DNA from: Streptomyces violascens
GTDB lineage: Bacteria; Actinomycetota; Actinomycetes; Streptomycetales; Streptomycetaceae
Assembly (NCBI RefSeq): GCF_014649955.1
Contig: NZ_BMUA01000008.1
Coordinates: 62,001 to 126,000 of the forward strand
DNA: 64,000 nt
Reading direction: 5' to 3'
Shown here one piece after another: positions 1 through 7,011 of the stretch (position 1 is the first letter of the stretch; each line of letters starts with the position of its first letter). The position numbers were made by a program, and so were the translations under genes. The notes beneath the pieces are model-generated. The model made no database searches, was not told the origin of the DNA, and saw only the letters and a list, made by a program, of their open reading frames with translations.

Positions 1-784
1 CGGCCGCCGGGCACGGCAGTGCGGTGCCGTCCGGAGCAACGGTCAGCGAGACCGCGCCCCAGCCGCCCATGCAGGGTTTCGCCGTGCCGTCGAAGTAGTC
101 GGGCACCACCCACACGAGTTCGGTACGCCCGGCGAGCCTCGTCTTCCACGCCTCGACAGACTCCCGCGCACGCGTCAACTGGCTGCGGGAAGGCAGGAGT
201 TGCTTCCTGTTGAGCAGAGCCCATCCGTAGAACTGGGTGTTGGCGAGCTCGATGCGGTCGGCTCCCCAGTCGAGGCCCAGGCCGACGATCGCATCCAGCA
301 CGTCGAGGTTGTCGCGGTGCAGGACGACATTGAGGCCCAGTGGCAGCCCTGCCTCGCGGACGACGGCGGCGGCCCGCGCCTTGTCGGCGAACGAGCGGCG
401 GCGCCCGGCGATCCGGTCCGACGCCTGCGGGTCGGCATGCTGCACGGACAGCTGTACGGAACGCAGCCCGGCGTCGACGAGTGCGCCGAGGCGGGCCGCG
501 TCCAGGCCGATGCCGCTGGTGACCAACTGGGTGTGAATGCCGGCCGTGTCGGCAGCCGCGACGATCTGCGGCAGGTCGGGCCTCAGCAGCGGTTCGCCGC
601 CCGAGATGTGGGTCTGGACGACCCCCAGCTCACCTGCTTGGCACATCACTCGGCACCAGGAGCCGGTGTCGAGCTCACCGCTGCGGCGGACCAATTCCAA
701 CGGATTGGAACAGTACGCACAGTGCAGCGGGCAGCCGTGGGTCAGCTCGGCGAGCAGCGCCCAGGGTGGTTCGACGGGGGTCAT
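1..784 (-). CDS. pqqE: PqqE, radical SAM enzyme of PQQ synthesis (C-terminus cut by window edge)
   Basis: PqqE is the radical SAM enzyme that, with PqqD as peptide chaperone, joins the Glu and Tyr side chains of PqqA in the first step of pyrroloquinoline quinone synthesis. The protein starts MTPVEPPWALLAELTHGCPL and has the CxxxCxxC iron-sulfur motif as CPLHCAYC at residues 18-25, then a GGEPLLRPDL motif typical of these enzymes. About 261 residues are visible and the frame is open at base 1. The last visible part contains KPCMGGWG, fitting the start of the SPASM cluster region. The ATG overlaps the pqqD stop by 4 bases, so translation is probably coupled. The C-terminal auxiliary cluster cysteines lie outside the window. 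Confidence 0.93.
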   Translation of the reverse strand, partial: MTPVEPPWALLAELTHGCPLHCAYCSNPLELVRRSGELDTGSWCRVMCQAGELGVVQTHISGGEPLLRPDLPQIVAAADTAGIHTQLVTSGIGLDAARLGALVDAGLRSVQLSVQHADPQASDRIAGRRRSFADKARAAAVVREAGLPLGLNVVLHRDNLDVLDAIVGLGLDWGADRIELANTQFYGWALLNRKQLLPSRSQLTRARESVEAWKTRLAGRTELVWVVPDYFDGTAKPCMGGWGAVSLTVAPDGTALPCPAA

Positions 785-1095
785 CGCAACCAGCCCTCCT
801 CACGCAACCTGCCGAGAAACAAAGGGACTTCGACGGCGACGGGCGCCTTGGGATGGCGCGCGGCCAGCTCCTCGACGATCCCCCGCACATCGCGCGCACC
901 GTCGCAGAGCCGGACGATGCTCCCCGCCGGACCGTGCAGCACCACCACCCGCTCGGGCAGCACGAGCAGATCGGCTCCCCGCACCCGGTCGTGCCGCAGC
1001 AGCACATGCCGGGCGAGCGCGGGGCGCCAGGAGGGGTCGGGGTCGGGCACCGAGGCGGCCGGCGGGTGGGAACCCGGGGTGTGGGTGAGAGTCAT
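781..1095 (-). CDS. pqqD: PqqD, peptide chaperone of PQQ synthesis
   Basis: A 104-residue protein of the PqqD family (RRE fold), which binds PqqA and presents it to PqqE. The start MTLTHTPGSH is chosen because the ATG overlaps the pqqC stop in an ATGA junction. The family core is visible as RHVLLRHDRVRG, then a VVLHGPAGSIVRLCDGARDV segment close to the usual 'L-N-x-x-A-x-x-I-L-x-L-C-D-G' pattern, and the ending EVPLFLGRLREEGWL. It is slightly longer than the usual 90 or so residues because of a proline-rich N-terminus. It lies between pqqC and pqqE with 4-base overlaps on both sides. Confidence 0.93.
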   Translation of the reverse strand: MTLTHTPGSHPPAASVPDPDPSWRPALARHVLLRHDRVRGADLLVLPERVVVLHGPAGSIVRLCDGARDVRGIVEELAARHPKAPVAVEVPLFLGRLREEGWLR

Positions 1096-1811
1096 CCGGC
1101 TCCCCCTGTCTCCCCGCGCCCGCCCAGCTCCACCGCGTCGAGCAGTGACCACAGCACGTCGCACTTGAAGGCGAGGGCGGCCACGCAGCGTTCTTGTTCC
1201 GCCCGGGTGCGGGTCCAGCCGCTGACCAGGAGCAGGGCCTCGGCACTGTCGCGGCTGCCCTGTTCCATACGGGTGCGGAAGTACTCCAGGCCGCCGGGCT
1301 CGATCCAGTCGTAATGGTCCCGGAAGGCGTCGATGCGGGTGCGCATGATGCCGGGTGCGGAGAGTTCCGTGAGCGAGGCGGCGACCGCGTCCAGGGCCGG
1401 GTTGAGCCGGCAGAAGTTGACATAGCCGTCGACGGCGAGGCGGACGCCGGGCAGGACCTCGGCGCCGGACCACATGCGTTCGCGGGTGATTCCGGCGGCC
1501 TCGCCGAGCCGGAGCCAGCGTTCGATGCCGCCCGTGCCGTGGGTCGGTCCGTCGTGGTCCTGGATGCGGCGCAGCCACATCCGGCGCAGGTGCGGCTCGT
1601 CGAACTTGGCGAGGATGTGGGCATCCTTGACGGGGATGTTCCGCTGGTACTGGAAGCGGTTCAGGATCCAGCGCCGCAGTTCCTCGCGGTCGAGGTCACC
1701 CTTGTGCATACGGACGTTGAAGGGGTGCCGGTCGTGGTAGCGATGCTCGACCACGGCACGTAGCTTCCGCTCGAACTCGCTGTCCGTCCACGGACGTTGA
1801 GGATCGCTCAC
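1092..1811 (-). CDS. pqqC: PqqC, pyrroloquinoline-quinone synthase
   Basis: PqqC is the cofactorless oxidase that carries out the last ring closure and oxidation of PQQ. The 239-residue product has the expected helical TENA/PqqC features: FNVRMHKGDLDREELRRWILNRFQYQ near the N-terminus, then IPVKDAHILAK, then a long HDG-containing segment (RIQDHDGPTHGTGGIERWL). Length matches the family (230-250). Its ATG overlaps the pqqB stop by 4 bases and its stop overlaps the pqqD start by 4 bases, so the five genes very likely form one transcript. Confidence 0.95.
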   Translation of the reverse strand: MSDPQRPWTDSEFERKLRAVVEHRYHDRHPFNVRMHKGDLDREELRRWILNRFQYQRNIPVKDAHILAKFDEPHLRRMWLRRIQDHDGPTHGTGGIERWLRLGEAAGITRERMWSGAEVLPGVRLAVDGYVNFCRLNPALDAVAASLTELSAPGIMRTRIDAFRDHYDWIEPGGLEYFRTRMEQGSRDSAEALLLVSGWTRTRAEQERCVAALAFKCDVLWSLLDAVELGGRGETGGAG

Positions 1812-2764
1812 AGTTCGATCACCATCCGCTCCGCGGCGACTTCCAGACCGCGCTCGGCGAGCCGTGCGTGCTGGGCGGCCGCGGGGTCGTTGAGGGGGTT
1901 GGTGTTGTTGAGGTGGGTGTAGAGGCAGCGGCCGGGGAGTGCGGTGAGGCGGCGGGAGGTGCCGTGCGGTCCGGCGATCGGCAGATGTCCCGTCGCGGTC
2001 GCCGTGCGGGTCGAGATCCCGCTGCGTACGGGCTCGTCGTCGTCCCAGAACGTGCCGTCAACGATGACGACGTCGGCGCTCCGTACCGCTTCGTCGAGCG
2101 CGTCGGACCAGGTGGCGATCGCAGGGGCGTAGACGGCCGTGGCGCCGGTGGCCGGTTCGTACAGCCGGAGCGCGACCGACCAGATGGGGTCGCCGGGTCC
2201 GGGGCCGGCCGCGTAACGGGGTCGTTTGGCGGAGACGGGGATGGCGCCGACCTGGATGGCGCCGGGGGCTGAGAGCGCGTTCAGCCGGCCGGCCGGCTCA
2301 CGGCACCCCGTCGCCGCGGCCGCCGACAGCGCTTCCGGCTTCTCGCTCAGCTCGCGCCATTCGATGGCCGTGTAGGGACTGAGCACATCCCCGAGCCGTA
2401 GTCGGCCGAGGAGTGCGTCCCGTACGGGTGCGGTGGCCCGGACCACGAGGCCGTCCGCCTCGCGGAGCCGCGCGATGCCGAGGGTGTGGTCGAGTTCGGC
2501 GTCCGTGAGGATCACTCCGGCGACCGGGGTCTCGCGCGATCCGGGGTCCGGCAGCAGCGCGGGGACGGATTCGATCTGGTCCGCGATGTCGGGACCGGCG
2601 TTGACGATGTGCCAGCGGGATCCGGGGCCGCCCGACCTCACAGCGAGGGAGGCGTGCCGGCGGCGGCGCCCCGGGTGGGCGCGCGCCCCGGCACAGCCGG
2701 GACACGCGCAGTTCCACTGCGGGACCCCGCCACCCGCCGCGGTGCCGAGCACCTGCAGCAGCAT
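1808..2764 (-). CDS. pqqB: PqqB, metallo-beta-lactamase-fold oxygenase of PQQ synthesis
   Basis: A 318-residue PqqB starting MLLQVLGTAAGGGVPQWNC. The family's zinc-binding cysteine motif is present as NCACPGC at about residues 18-24. An MBL-fold core follows, with ILTDAELDHTLGI in place of the classical HxHxDH signature, as is usual in PqqB. In other species PqqB acts on the PqqA-derived tyrosine before PqqC; that role comes from family knowledge. The gene begins 10 bases after the pqqA stop. Confidence 0.94.
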   Translation of the reverse strand: MLLQVLGTAAGGGVPQWNCACPGCAGARAHPGRRRRHASLAVRSGGPGSRWHIVNAGPDIADQIESVPALLPDPGSRETPVAGVILTDAELDHTLGIARLREADGLVVRATAPVRDALLGRLRLGDVLSPYTAIEWRELSEKPEALSAAAATGCREPAGRLNALSAPGAIQVGAIPVSAKRPRYAAGPGPGDPIWSVALRLYEPATGATAVYAPAIATWSDALDEAVRSADVVIVDGTFWDDDEPVRSGISTRTATATGHLPIAGPHGTSRRLTALPGRCLYTHLNNTNPLNDPAAAQHARLAERGLEVAAERMVIEL

Positions 2765-2774
2765 GGCGCGGCGC

Positions 2775-2894
2775 CTACCGGTCGGCGTGGAAGTAGCCGG
2801 TGACTTCGAGTGCGGTCTCGACGACCGTGTACTCGGGGGCCTCCCAGGCCGCGACGGGCGCCGTTTCCTCCGATGTTTCCCGCGTGTCCTTCAT
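2775..2894 (-). CDS. pqqA: PqqA, 39-residue PQQ precursor peptide
   Basis: A very short gene encoding MKDTRETSEETAPVAAWEAP followed by EYTVVETALEVTGYFHADR. It holds the diagnostic core Glu-Val-Thr-Gly-Tyr (residues 30-34), the Glu-x3-Tyr pair that PqqE crosslinks and that becomes the PQQ ring system. The C-terminal aromatic and charged tail after the Tyr also fits PqqA. It lies directly upstream of pqqB on the same strand. A purine-rich AGGAAGG lies about 15 bases and GGCAGG about 8 bases before the ATG. The core motif plus position make this call firm despite the size. Confidence 0.93.
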   Translation of the reverse strand: MKDTRETSEETAPVAAWEAPEYTVVETALEVTGYFHADR

Positions 2895-3019
2895 GGGGTG
2901 TACCTGCCTTCCTGAGAGGTGGGGTTCAGGAGTGAACGGCGTGTGGCGCACCCATGAGCAGTTGGCTGAGCTGAGCCGACCTGGCGTTCATATGAGTGTC
3001 TGCCGTTCAGTTATGTGCC

Positions 3020-3050
3020 ATAGCGTCGCGTCTTGTCGGGGCATGGTCAA
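3020..3050 (-). promoter_or_regulatory. candidate pqq operon promoter
   Basis: On the minus strand TTGACC (3045-3050) is followed after 19 bases by CGCTAT (3020-3025), a loose sigma-70-type pair about 125 bases before pqqA. The spacing is long and the -10 is poor, so this is only a candidate. The 2895-3244 intergenic stretch has no other gene that I can support. Confidence 0.25.
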
Positions 3051-3115
3051 TGGTTCGGACCGAGAAGGTCGGAGCTGTATCGGCCATTCATCTTGAGCCG
3101 CGCATCCCGCGCTCC

Positions 3116-3159
3116 TGAACCGTGAGTCAGGAGCGGTACTGAACCGCAGGTCAGGTGCG
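3116..3159 (+). repeat. imperfect 20-base direct repeat between pqqA and the aldo/keto reductase gene
   Basis: TGAACCGTGAGTCAGGAGCG (3116-3135) and TGAACCGCAGGTCAGGTGCG (3140-3159) share most positions at a 24-base period. The pair lies in the divergent promoter region and could be a tandem regulator site. No binding protein is suggested by the sequence. Confidence 0.4.
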
Positions 3160-3244
3160 ATCGAGTGGGCGCGTTGGGAATGCGTTGCTCCACTCGTTCG
3201 TTGACCATGGCAGTACCAACCGACGACGTAAGGATCGACCGCTC

Positions 3245-4081
3245 GTGAGCAAGGTCCCCTCCATCCCCCTCAACAACGGCGTCGAGATGCCGCAGCTCGG
3301 TTTCGGTGTCTGGCAGGTGCCGGACGACGAGGCCACGAAGGCGGTCGCCACCGCCATCGAGTCCGGGTACCGGAGCATCGACACGGCCGCGATCTACGAC
3401 AACGAGCGGGGCACCGGCAAGGCCGTCGCGGCCTCGGGGGTCGCCCGCGAAGACCTCTTCGTCACGACGAAGCTCTGGAACTCGGAGCAGGGGTACGACT
3501 CGACCCTGCGGGCGTTCGACACCTCGCTCGACAAGCTGGGCCTGGACTACGTCGACCTGTACCTGATCCACTGGCCGGTGCCGGCGAAGGACGCGTACGT
3601 CGACACGTACGCGGCGTTCGAGAAGATCTACGCGGACGGCCGGGCCAAGGCGATCGGCGTCTCCAACTTCCAGCCGGTGCACCTGGAGCGGCTGCTCGGC
3701 GAGACCTCGGTGGTCCCGGCCGTCAACCAGATCGAGCTGCACCCGCAGCTGGCCCAGGCCGAGTCGCGCGCGCTGCACGCCAAGCACTCCATCGCGACCG
3801 AGGCCTGGTCGCCGCTCGGTTCGGGCCGGGGGCTCCTGGAGGTTCCCACCGTGGTCGCGATCGCGCAGAAGCACGGCCGCACCGCGGCCCAGGTGGTGCT
3901 GCGCTGGCACCTCCAGATCGGCAACGTCGTGATCCCGAAGTCCGTGACGCCGTCGCGGATCAAGGAGAACATCGACGTCTTCGACTTCGAGCTCGACACG
4001 GACGACCTGGCCGCGCTCGCCGCCCTCGACGAGGGCAAGCGCCTGGGGCCGAACCCGGCGGAGTTCAACCTCGGCGCCTGA
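3245..4081 (+). CDS. aldo/keto reductase, NADPH-dependent
   Basis: A 278-residue aldo/keto reductase of the 2,5-diketo-gluconate reductase type, reducing aldehydes or ketones with NAD(P)H in the cytosol. From the chosen GTG start (MSKVPSIPLNNG) the catalytic tetrad is readable: Asp46 and Tyr51 in RSIDTAAIYDNE, Lys76 in VTTKLWNS and His109 in LYLIHWP. The cofactor-side motif VIPKSVTPSRIKEN is near the C-terminus. The GTG is preferred over the longer upstream reading because AAGGA lies about 11 bases upstream and homology begins there. It is transcribed away from the pqq operon and closed by a strong terminator. Physiological substrate unknown. Confidence 0.93.
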   Translation: MSKVPSIPLNNGVEMPQLGFGVWQVPDDEATKAVATAIESGYRSIDTAAIYDNERGTGKAVAASGVAREDLFVTTKLWNSEQGYDSTLRAFDTSLDKLGLDYVDLYLIHWPVPAKDAYVDTYAAFEKIYADGRAKAIGVSNFQPVHLERLLGETSVVPAVNQIELHPQLAQAESRALHAKHSIATEAWSPLGSGRGLLEVPTVVAIAQKHGRTAAQVVLRWHLQIGNVVIPKSVTPSRIKENIDVFDFELDTDDLAALAALDEGKRLGPNPAEFNLGA

Positions 4082-4109
4082 TCGCACACACTGACCAGCG
4101 CCTGAAGAA

Positions 4110-4147
4110 AGGGGCGCCGTCCGACCGGGTCGGGCGGCGCCCCTTTT
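4110..4147 (+). terminator. rho-independent terminator after the aldo/keto reductase
   Basis: A GGGGCGCC-type stem pairs with GGCGCCCC around a short loop and is followed by TTTT. It sits about 30 bases after the stop at 4081 and is one of the clearest terminators in the window. Confidence 0.9.
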
Positions 4148-4155
4148 GTCGCTTA

Positions 4156-4184
4156 TTGACTTTGGTTGGTCAGGTACCAACCAA
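4156..4184 (+). promoter_or_regulatory. TTGACT box and perfect 9-bp inverted repeat upstream of the S53 protease gene
   Basis: TTGACT (4156-4161) abuts TTGGTTGGT (4162-4170), a CAGGT spacer, and ACCAACCAA (4176-4184), the exact reverse complement. The perfect 9+5+9 palindrome lies where a -35/-10 spacer would be, which is a typical repressor operator position. It lies about 135 bases before the protease ATG. Confidence 0.55.
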
Positions 4185-4318
4185 GAATGTTCATTCAAGT
4201 GCACCACCCAGGCAAAGCGTTCGACATCAAGCGACAAATCCTCTTGTCCTGCCCATGACCTTCCCGATGGGATCGCGAAGACCGCCCCGCGCGGCTTCAC
4301 CCCACTCAGGGAGCATTC

Positions 4319-5701
4319 ATGCGCATAGCCCGCCCCCGGACTCGTACCGCAGCAGCGACAGTCGGGGCCACCGCCCTTGCCGCCGCCGCGGTGATAGCCA
4401 CCCCGCTGTCCGGGTCCGCCACCGCCGCACCTGCCGTCCCGCAGGTAAAGCCCGTCCCGGCCATCACCGGGCAGCACCTCGCCCACTCGACCAGCGGGCC
4501 GCTCAGCACCGAGCAGTGCCAGGCCAAGTGGAAGATCGCCTGCTACGGACCGCTGCAGTACCGCCAGGCGTACAACCTGAACCCGCTCTACAAGGCGGGC
4601 ATCACCGGCAAGGGCCGCACGATCGTGATCGTGGACTCCTTCGGCTCGCCGACGATCCAGCACGACCTGGACGTGTACAGCAAGCAGTACGGCATTCCCA
4701 GCAGCAAGGTCGACGTGGTCAAGTGGGGCAACGTTCCCAAGTGGGACCCCAAGAACAAGGACATGACCGGCTGGGCCGGTGAGTCCACGCTCGACGTCGA
4801 GATGGCGCACGCCGTCGCGCCGGACGCGAAGATCATCCTGGTCGAGACCGCGGTCGCCGAGACCGAGGGCGTCACCGGACTGCCCGAGATGATGGACGCC
4901 GAGAAGCACCTCATCGACCACGGCATCGGCGATGCCATCACCCAGAGCTTCGGCGCCACGGAGAACACCTTCCCGGGCTTCGACAAGGGTGACTTCTCCA
5001 GCATCAAGAACCTGCGGTACGCGTTCAAGGACGCGGCGGCCCACGGGGTGACCGTGCTCGCCTCCTCCGGTGACGGCGGCGCCACCGACAACACCGCGGA
5101 CGGCAGCGGCTACTACAAGGAGCGCGTCAACTCCTGGCCCTCGTCCGACCCGCTGGTCACGTCGATCGGCGGCACCCAGCTGCACCTCGACGACAAGGGC
5201 AACCGCCTCAGCCCCGAGAGCGTGTACAACGACAACGGCTCGGGCGGCGGCGGTCAGTCGCACGTCTTCGAGCGCCCGTCCTTCCAGAACGGCGTGCGCG
5301 GCATCGTCGGCAACCGCCGCGGCACCCCGGACATCTCGATGGCCGCCGCGGTCAACGGCGGGGCCTGGGTGTACTCCAGCTACGACCCGACCGCCGTGGG
5401 CTGGGACGTGTCCGGCGGTACGAGCGAGGCGAGCCCGCTGTTCTCCGGCATCGTCGCCCTCGCCGACCAGGCCGCAGGCCACCGCCTCGGCAACATCAAC
5501 GACGCGCTGTACTCGCTGTACAAGCACCAGGGCTACAAGCCGAGCAGCGGTCTCGTGGACGTCAACGACGGCACGAACAACAGCTACCAGGGCGTCACCG
5601 GCTACACCGCGGTGAACGGCTACGACATGGCGACCGGCATCGGCACCATCGACGCGGCCCACTTCGTGACCGCGCTGGCCCGCGAGAGCCGCCACCACTG
5701 A
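4319..5701 (+). CDS. secreted S53 family serine-carboxyl peptidase (sedolisin)
   Basis: A 460-residue extracellular peptidase of the sedolisin family. A signal peptide spans about residues 1-37 (basic MRIARPRTRT, then an alanine-rich hydrophobic run ending TAAP). The catalytic Glu and Asp are in GESTLDVEM (Glu155, Asp159), the oxyanion Asp in SSGDGG (Asp252) and the nucleophile Ser in SGGTSEASP (Ser369). The C-terminal VDVNDGTNN to GYDMATGIGT segment resembles the calcium site. The classical long S53 propeptide is missing, with only about 40 residues between signal and catalytic domain. GGGAG lies 5-6 bases before the ATG. The gene is bounded by a palindrome-bearing promoter and a 12-bp-stem terminator, so it is probably monocistronic. 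Confidence 0.92.
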   Translation: MRIARPRTRTAAATVGATALAAAAVIATPLSGSATAAPAVPQVKPVPAITGQHLAHSTSGPLSTEQCQAKWKIACYGPLQYRQAYNLNPLYKAGITGKGRTIVIVDSFGSPTIQHDLDVYSKQYGIPSSKVDVVKWGNVPKWDPKNKDMTGWAGESTLDVEMAHAVAPDAKIILVETAVAETEGVTGLPEMMDAEKHLIDHGIGDAITQSFGATENTFPGFDKGDFSSIKNLRYAFKDAAAHGVTVLASSGDGGATDNTADGSGYYKERVNSWPSSDPLVTSIGGTQLHLDDKGNRLSPESVYNDNGSGGGGQSHVFERPSFQNGVRGIVGNRRGTPDISMAAAVNGGAWVYSSYDPTAVGWDVSGGTSEASPLFSGIVALADQAAGHRLGNINDALYSLYKHQGYKPSSGLVDVNDGTNNSYQGVTGYTAVNGYDMATGIGTIDAAHFVTALARESRHH

Positions 5702-5726
5702 CGGCACCGCACTGTCGCGTGACGAT

Positions 5727-5755
5727 GCCGCCGCCCGGTTCCTCCGGGCGGCGGC
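5727..5755 (+). terminator. terminator after the S53 protease gene
   Basis: Perfect 12-bp stem GCCGCCGCCCGG / CCGGGCGGCGGC with a TTCCT loop, 26 bases after the stop, followed by GTTGT. Confidence 0.85.
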
Positions 5756-5761
5756 GTTGTC

Positions 5762-6252
5762 ATGACCGTATCCTTCGAGATCATGAACGACACCCAGAAC
5801 CCCGCCCTGCCCGAAGGCCGCTACCTCGTACGCAATGTGGCCAGCGGGCTGCTCCTGGAGGTGTACGGGGGCGCCAAGGGCAGCGGAGCCAATGTGCAGC
5901 AGGGCAAGGAGAGCGGTTCCACGGCGCAGCAGTGGCACATCTCCCCCGTGCACAGCGGCGGCGGGCTCTACCATCTGGTGAACGTCAACAGCGGCAAGCG
6001 GCTCGACGTCGCCAACGCCTCCACCGAGAACGGCGCCAACGTCCAGCAGTGGAAGGCCAACAATTTCGGCGCCCAGGAGTGGCTCGTGGAACGGCACTTG
6101 GACGTGCCCGGCCGCGTCACTCTGGTCAGTTACATCAGCGGTCTGCTCCTGGAAGTCGCGGGCGGTTCCGCCGAGGACGGTGCGAACGTGCAGCAGTGGA
6201 GGACACCGACTCCCCTGGGCAGTGGTGGGAGTTGGAGCCGGTAGTCGGCTGA
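5762..6252 (+). pseudogene. ricin-type beta-trefoil lectin domain protein, frameshifted near its C-terminus
   Basis: The protein shows repeats of the RICIN carbohydrate-binding fold: GRYLVRNVASGLLLEVYGG, YHLVNVNSGKRLDVANAS and LVSYISGLLLEVAGG, each followed by a GANVQQW-type element. The frame from 5762 stops at 6244 with a nonsense-like tail (TPTPLGSGGSWSR). The +1 neighbour frame continues EDTDSPGQWWELEPVVG to a stop at 6252, which is what the family would need. One missing G near 6198-6200 (GTGGAGG instead of GTGGGAGG) explains the shift. No signal peptide is seen. The start may be ATG 5762 or ATG 5783 (MNDTQNPALP); neither has a good ribosome site. It could be a true pseudogene or a sequencing error. 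Confidence 0.75.
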
Positions 6253-6275
6253 GCGGCTCGAGGAAAGGTACGAAA

Positions 6276-6974
6276 GTGAACCGGAGGAATGGGCCGGACC
6301 GGCGGGCCGTGCTGCTGGGCCTGGCGCTGGCCGCGCCGGTCGTGGCGGCGGGCTGCGGCTCGGGCCACGGCAAGAAGTCCGCGTCGAAGGGTTCCTCCTC
6401 GGCGGGCCCGGCCCCGTCCGACCCCGGGCGTGACACCACGGTCATGATCATCAGGCATGGCGAGAAACCCGGCTCCGGTGATCCCGGGTTCGACGAAGCC
6501 GGCAAGCAGGACAAGAAGTCGCTGACCGAGCGCGGCTGGGAGCGCTCTCGCGCGCTGCCCCGGCTCTTCCTCCCCAACGGCGTTGGCTCTCATGCCAGTT
6601 CCGGCTCGGCGCCGCTCCCCCGCCCCGCCACCCTCTACGCGGCGGCCGACCAGGGACCGGACGCCGGTGCGCACCGGATGCGGCAGACCGTGACGCCGCT
6701 CGCCAAGGCTCTCCACGTGCCGGTGAACACCGAGTTCGCCGAGGGCAGGGAAGAAGAGCTGGCCGCCGCAGCTCTCGCGGCGACGGCCCCGGTGCTCATC
6801 TGCTGGGAGCACTCCAGGATCCCGCCCATCGTCGAAGCGCTGGGCGCTTCCCGGGCCGGCGGAGTCCCTCAGGAGTGGCCCGACCGCTTCGACCTGGTGT
6901 GGGTCTTCACGCGCCGGGCCGGCACCTGGACGTTCCGGTCGGTGCCCCAGCACCTGCTGACGGGCGACGCCTGA
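6276..6974 (+). CDS. histidine-phosphatase-family lipoprotein
   Basis: A 232-residue exported protein. The N-terminus has arginine pairs, a hydrophobic stretch (AVLLGLALAAPVVAAG) and a lipobox VAAGC at about residue 24, so it is probably anchored to the outer face of the membrane; the RR motif would also allow Tat export. The phosphatase signature appears as MIIRHGEKPG, with the RHG catalytic histidine. The usual second histidine near the C-terminus is probably the one in CWEHSRIP. The GTG start is chosen for AGGAAAGG 7 bases upstream. The substrate is not predictable; many exported members have degenerate or unknown activity. Confidence 0.8.
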   Translation: MNRRNGPDRRAVLLGLALAAPVVAAGCGSGHGKKSASKGSSSAGPAPSDPGRDTTVMIIRHGEKPGSGDPGFDEAGKQDKKSLTERGWERSRALPRLFLPNGVGSHASSGSAPLPRPATLYAAADQGPDAGAHRMRQTVTPLAKALHVPVNTEFAEGREEELAAAALAATAPVLICWEHSRIPPIVEALGASRAGGVPQEWPDRFDLVWVFTRRAGTWTFRSVPQHLLTGDA

Positions 6975-7011
6975 GTCCCTGCCCGACCGGAACGTACTCG
7001 CAGGTCGTGCC

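Noticed and set aside
3047..6577. A minus-strand open frame of 1176 codons
   Set aside because: It is antisense to the aldo/keto reductase, S53 protease and lectin genes. Long shadow frames are common in DNA with GC-rich third positions, and the translation shows no known domain.
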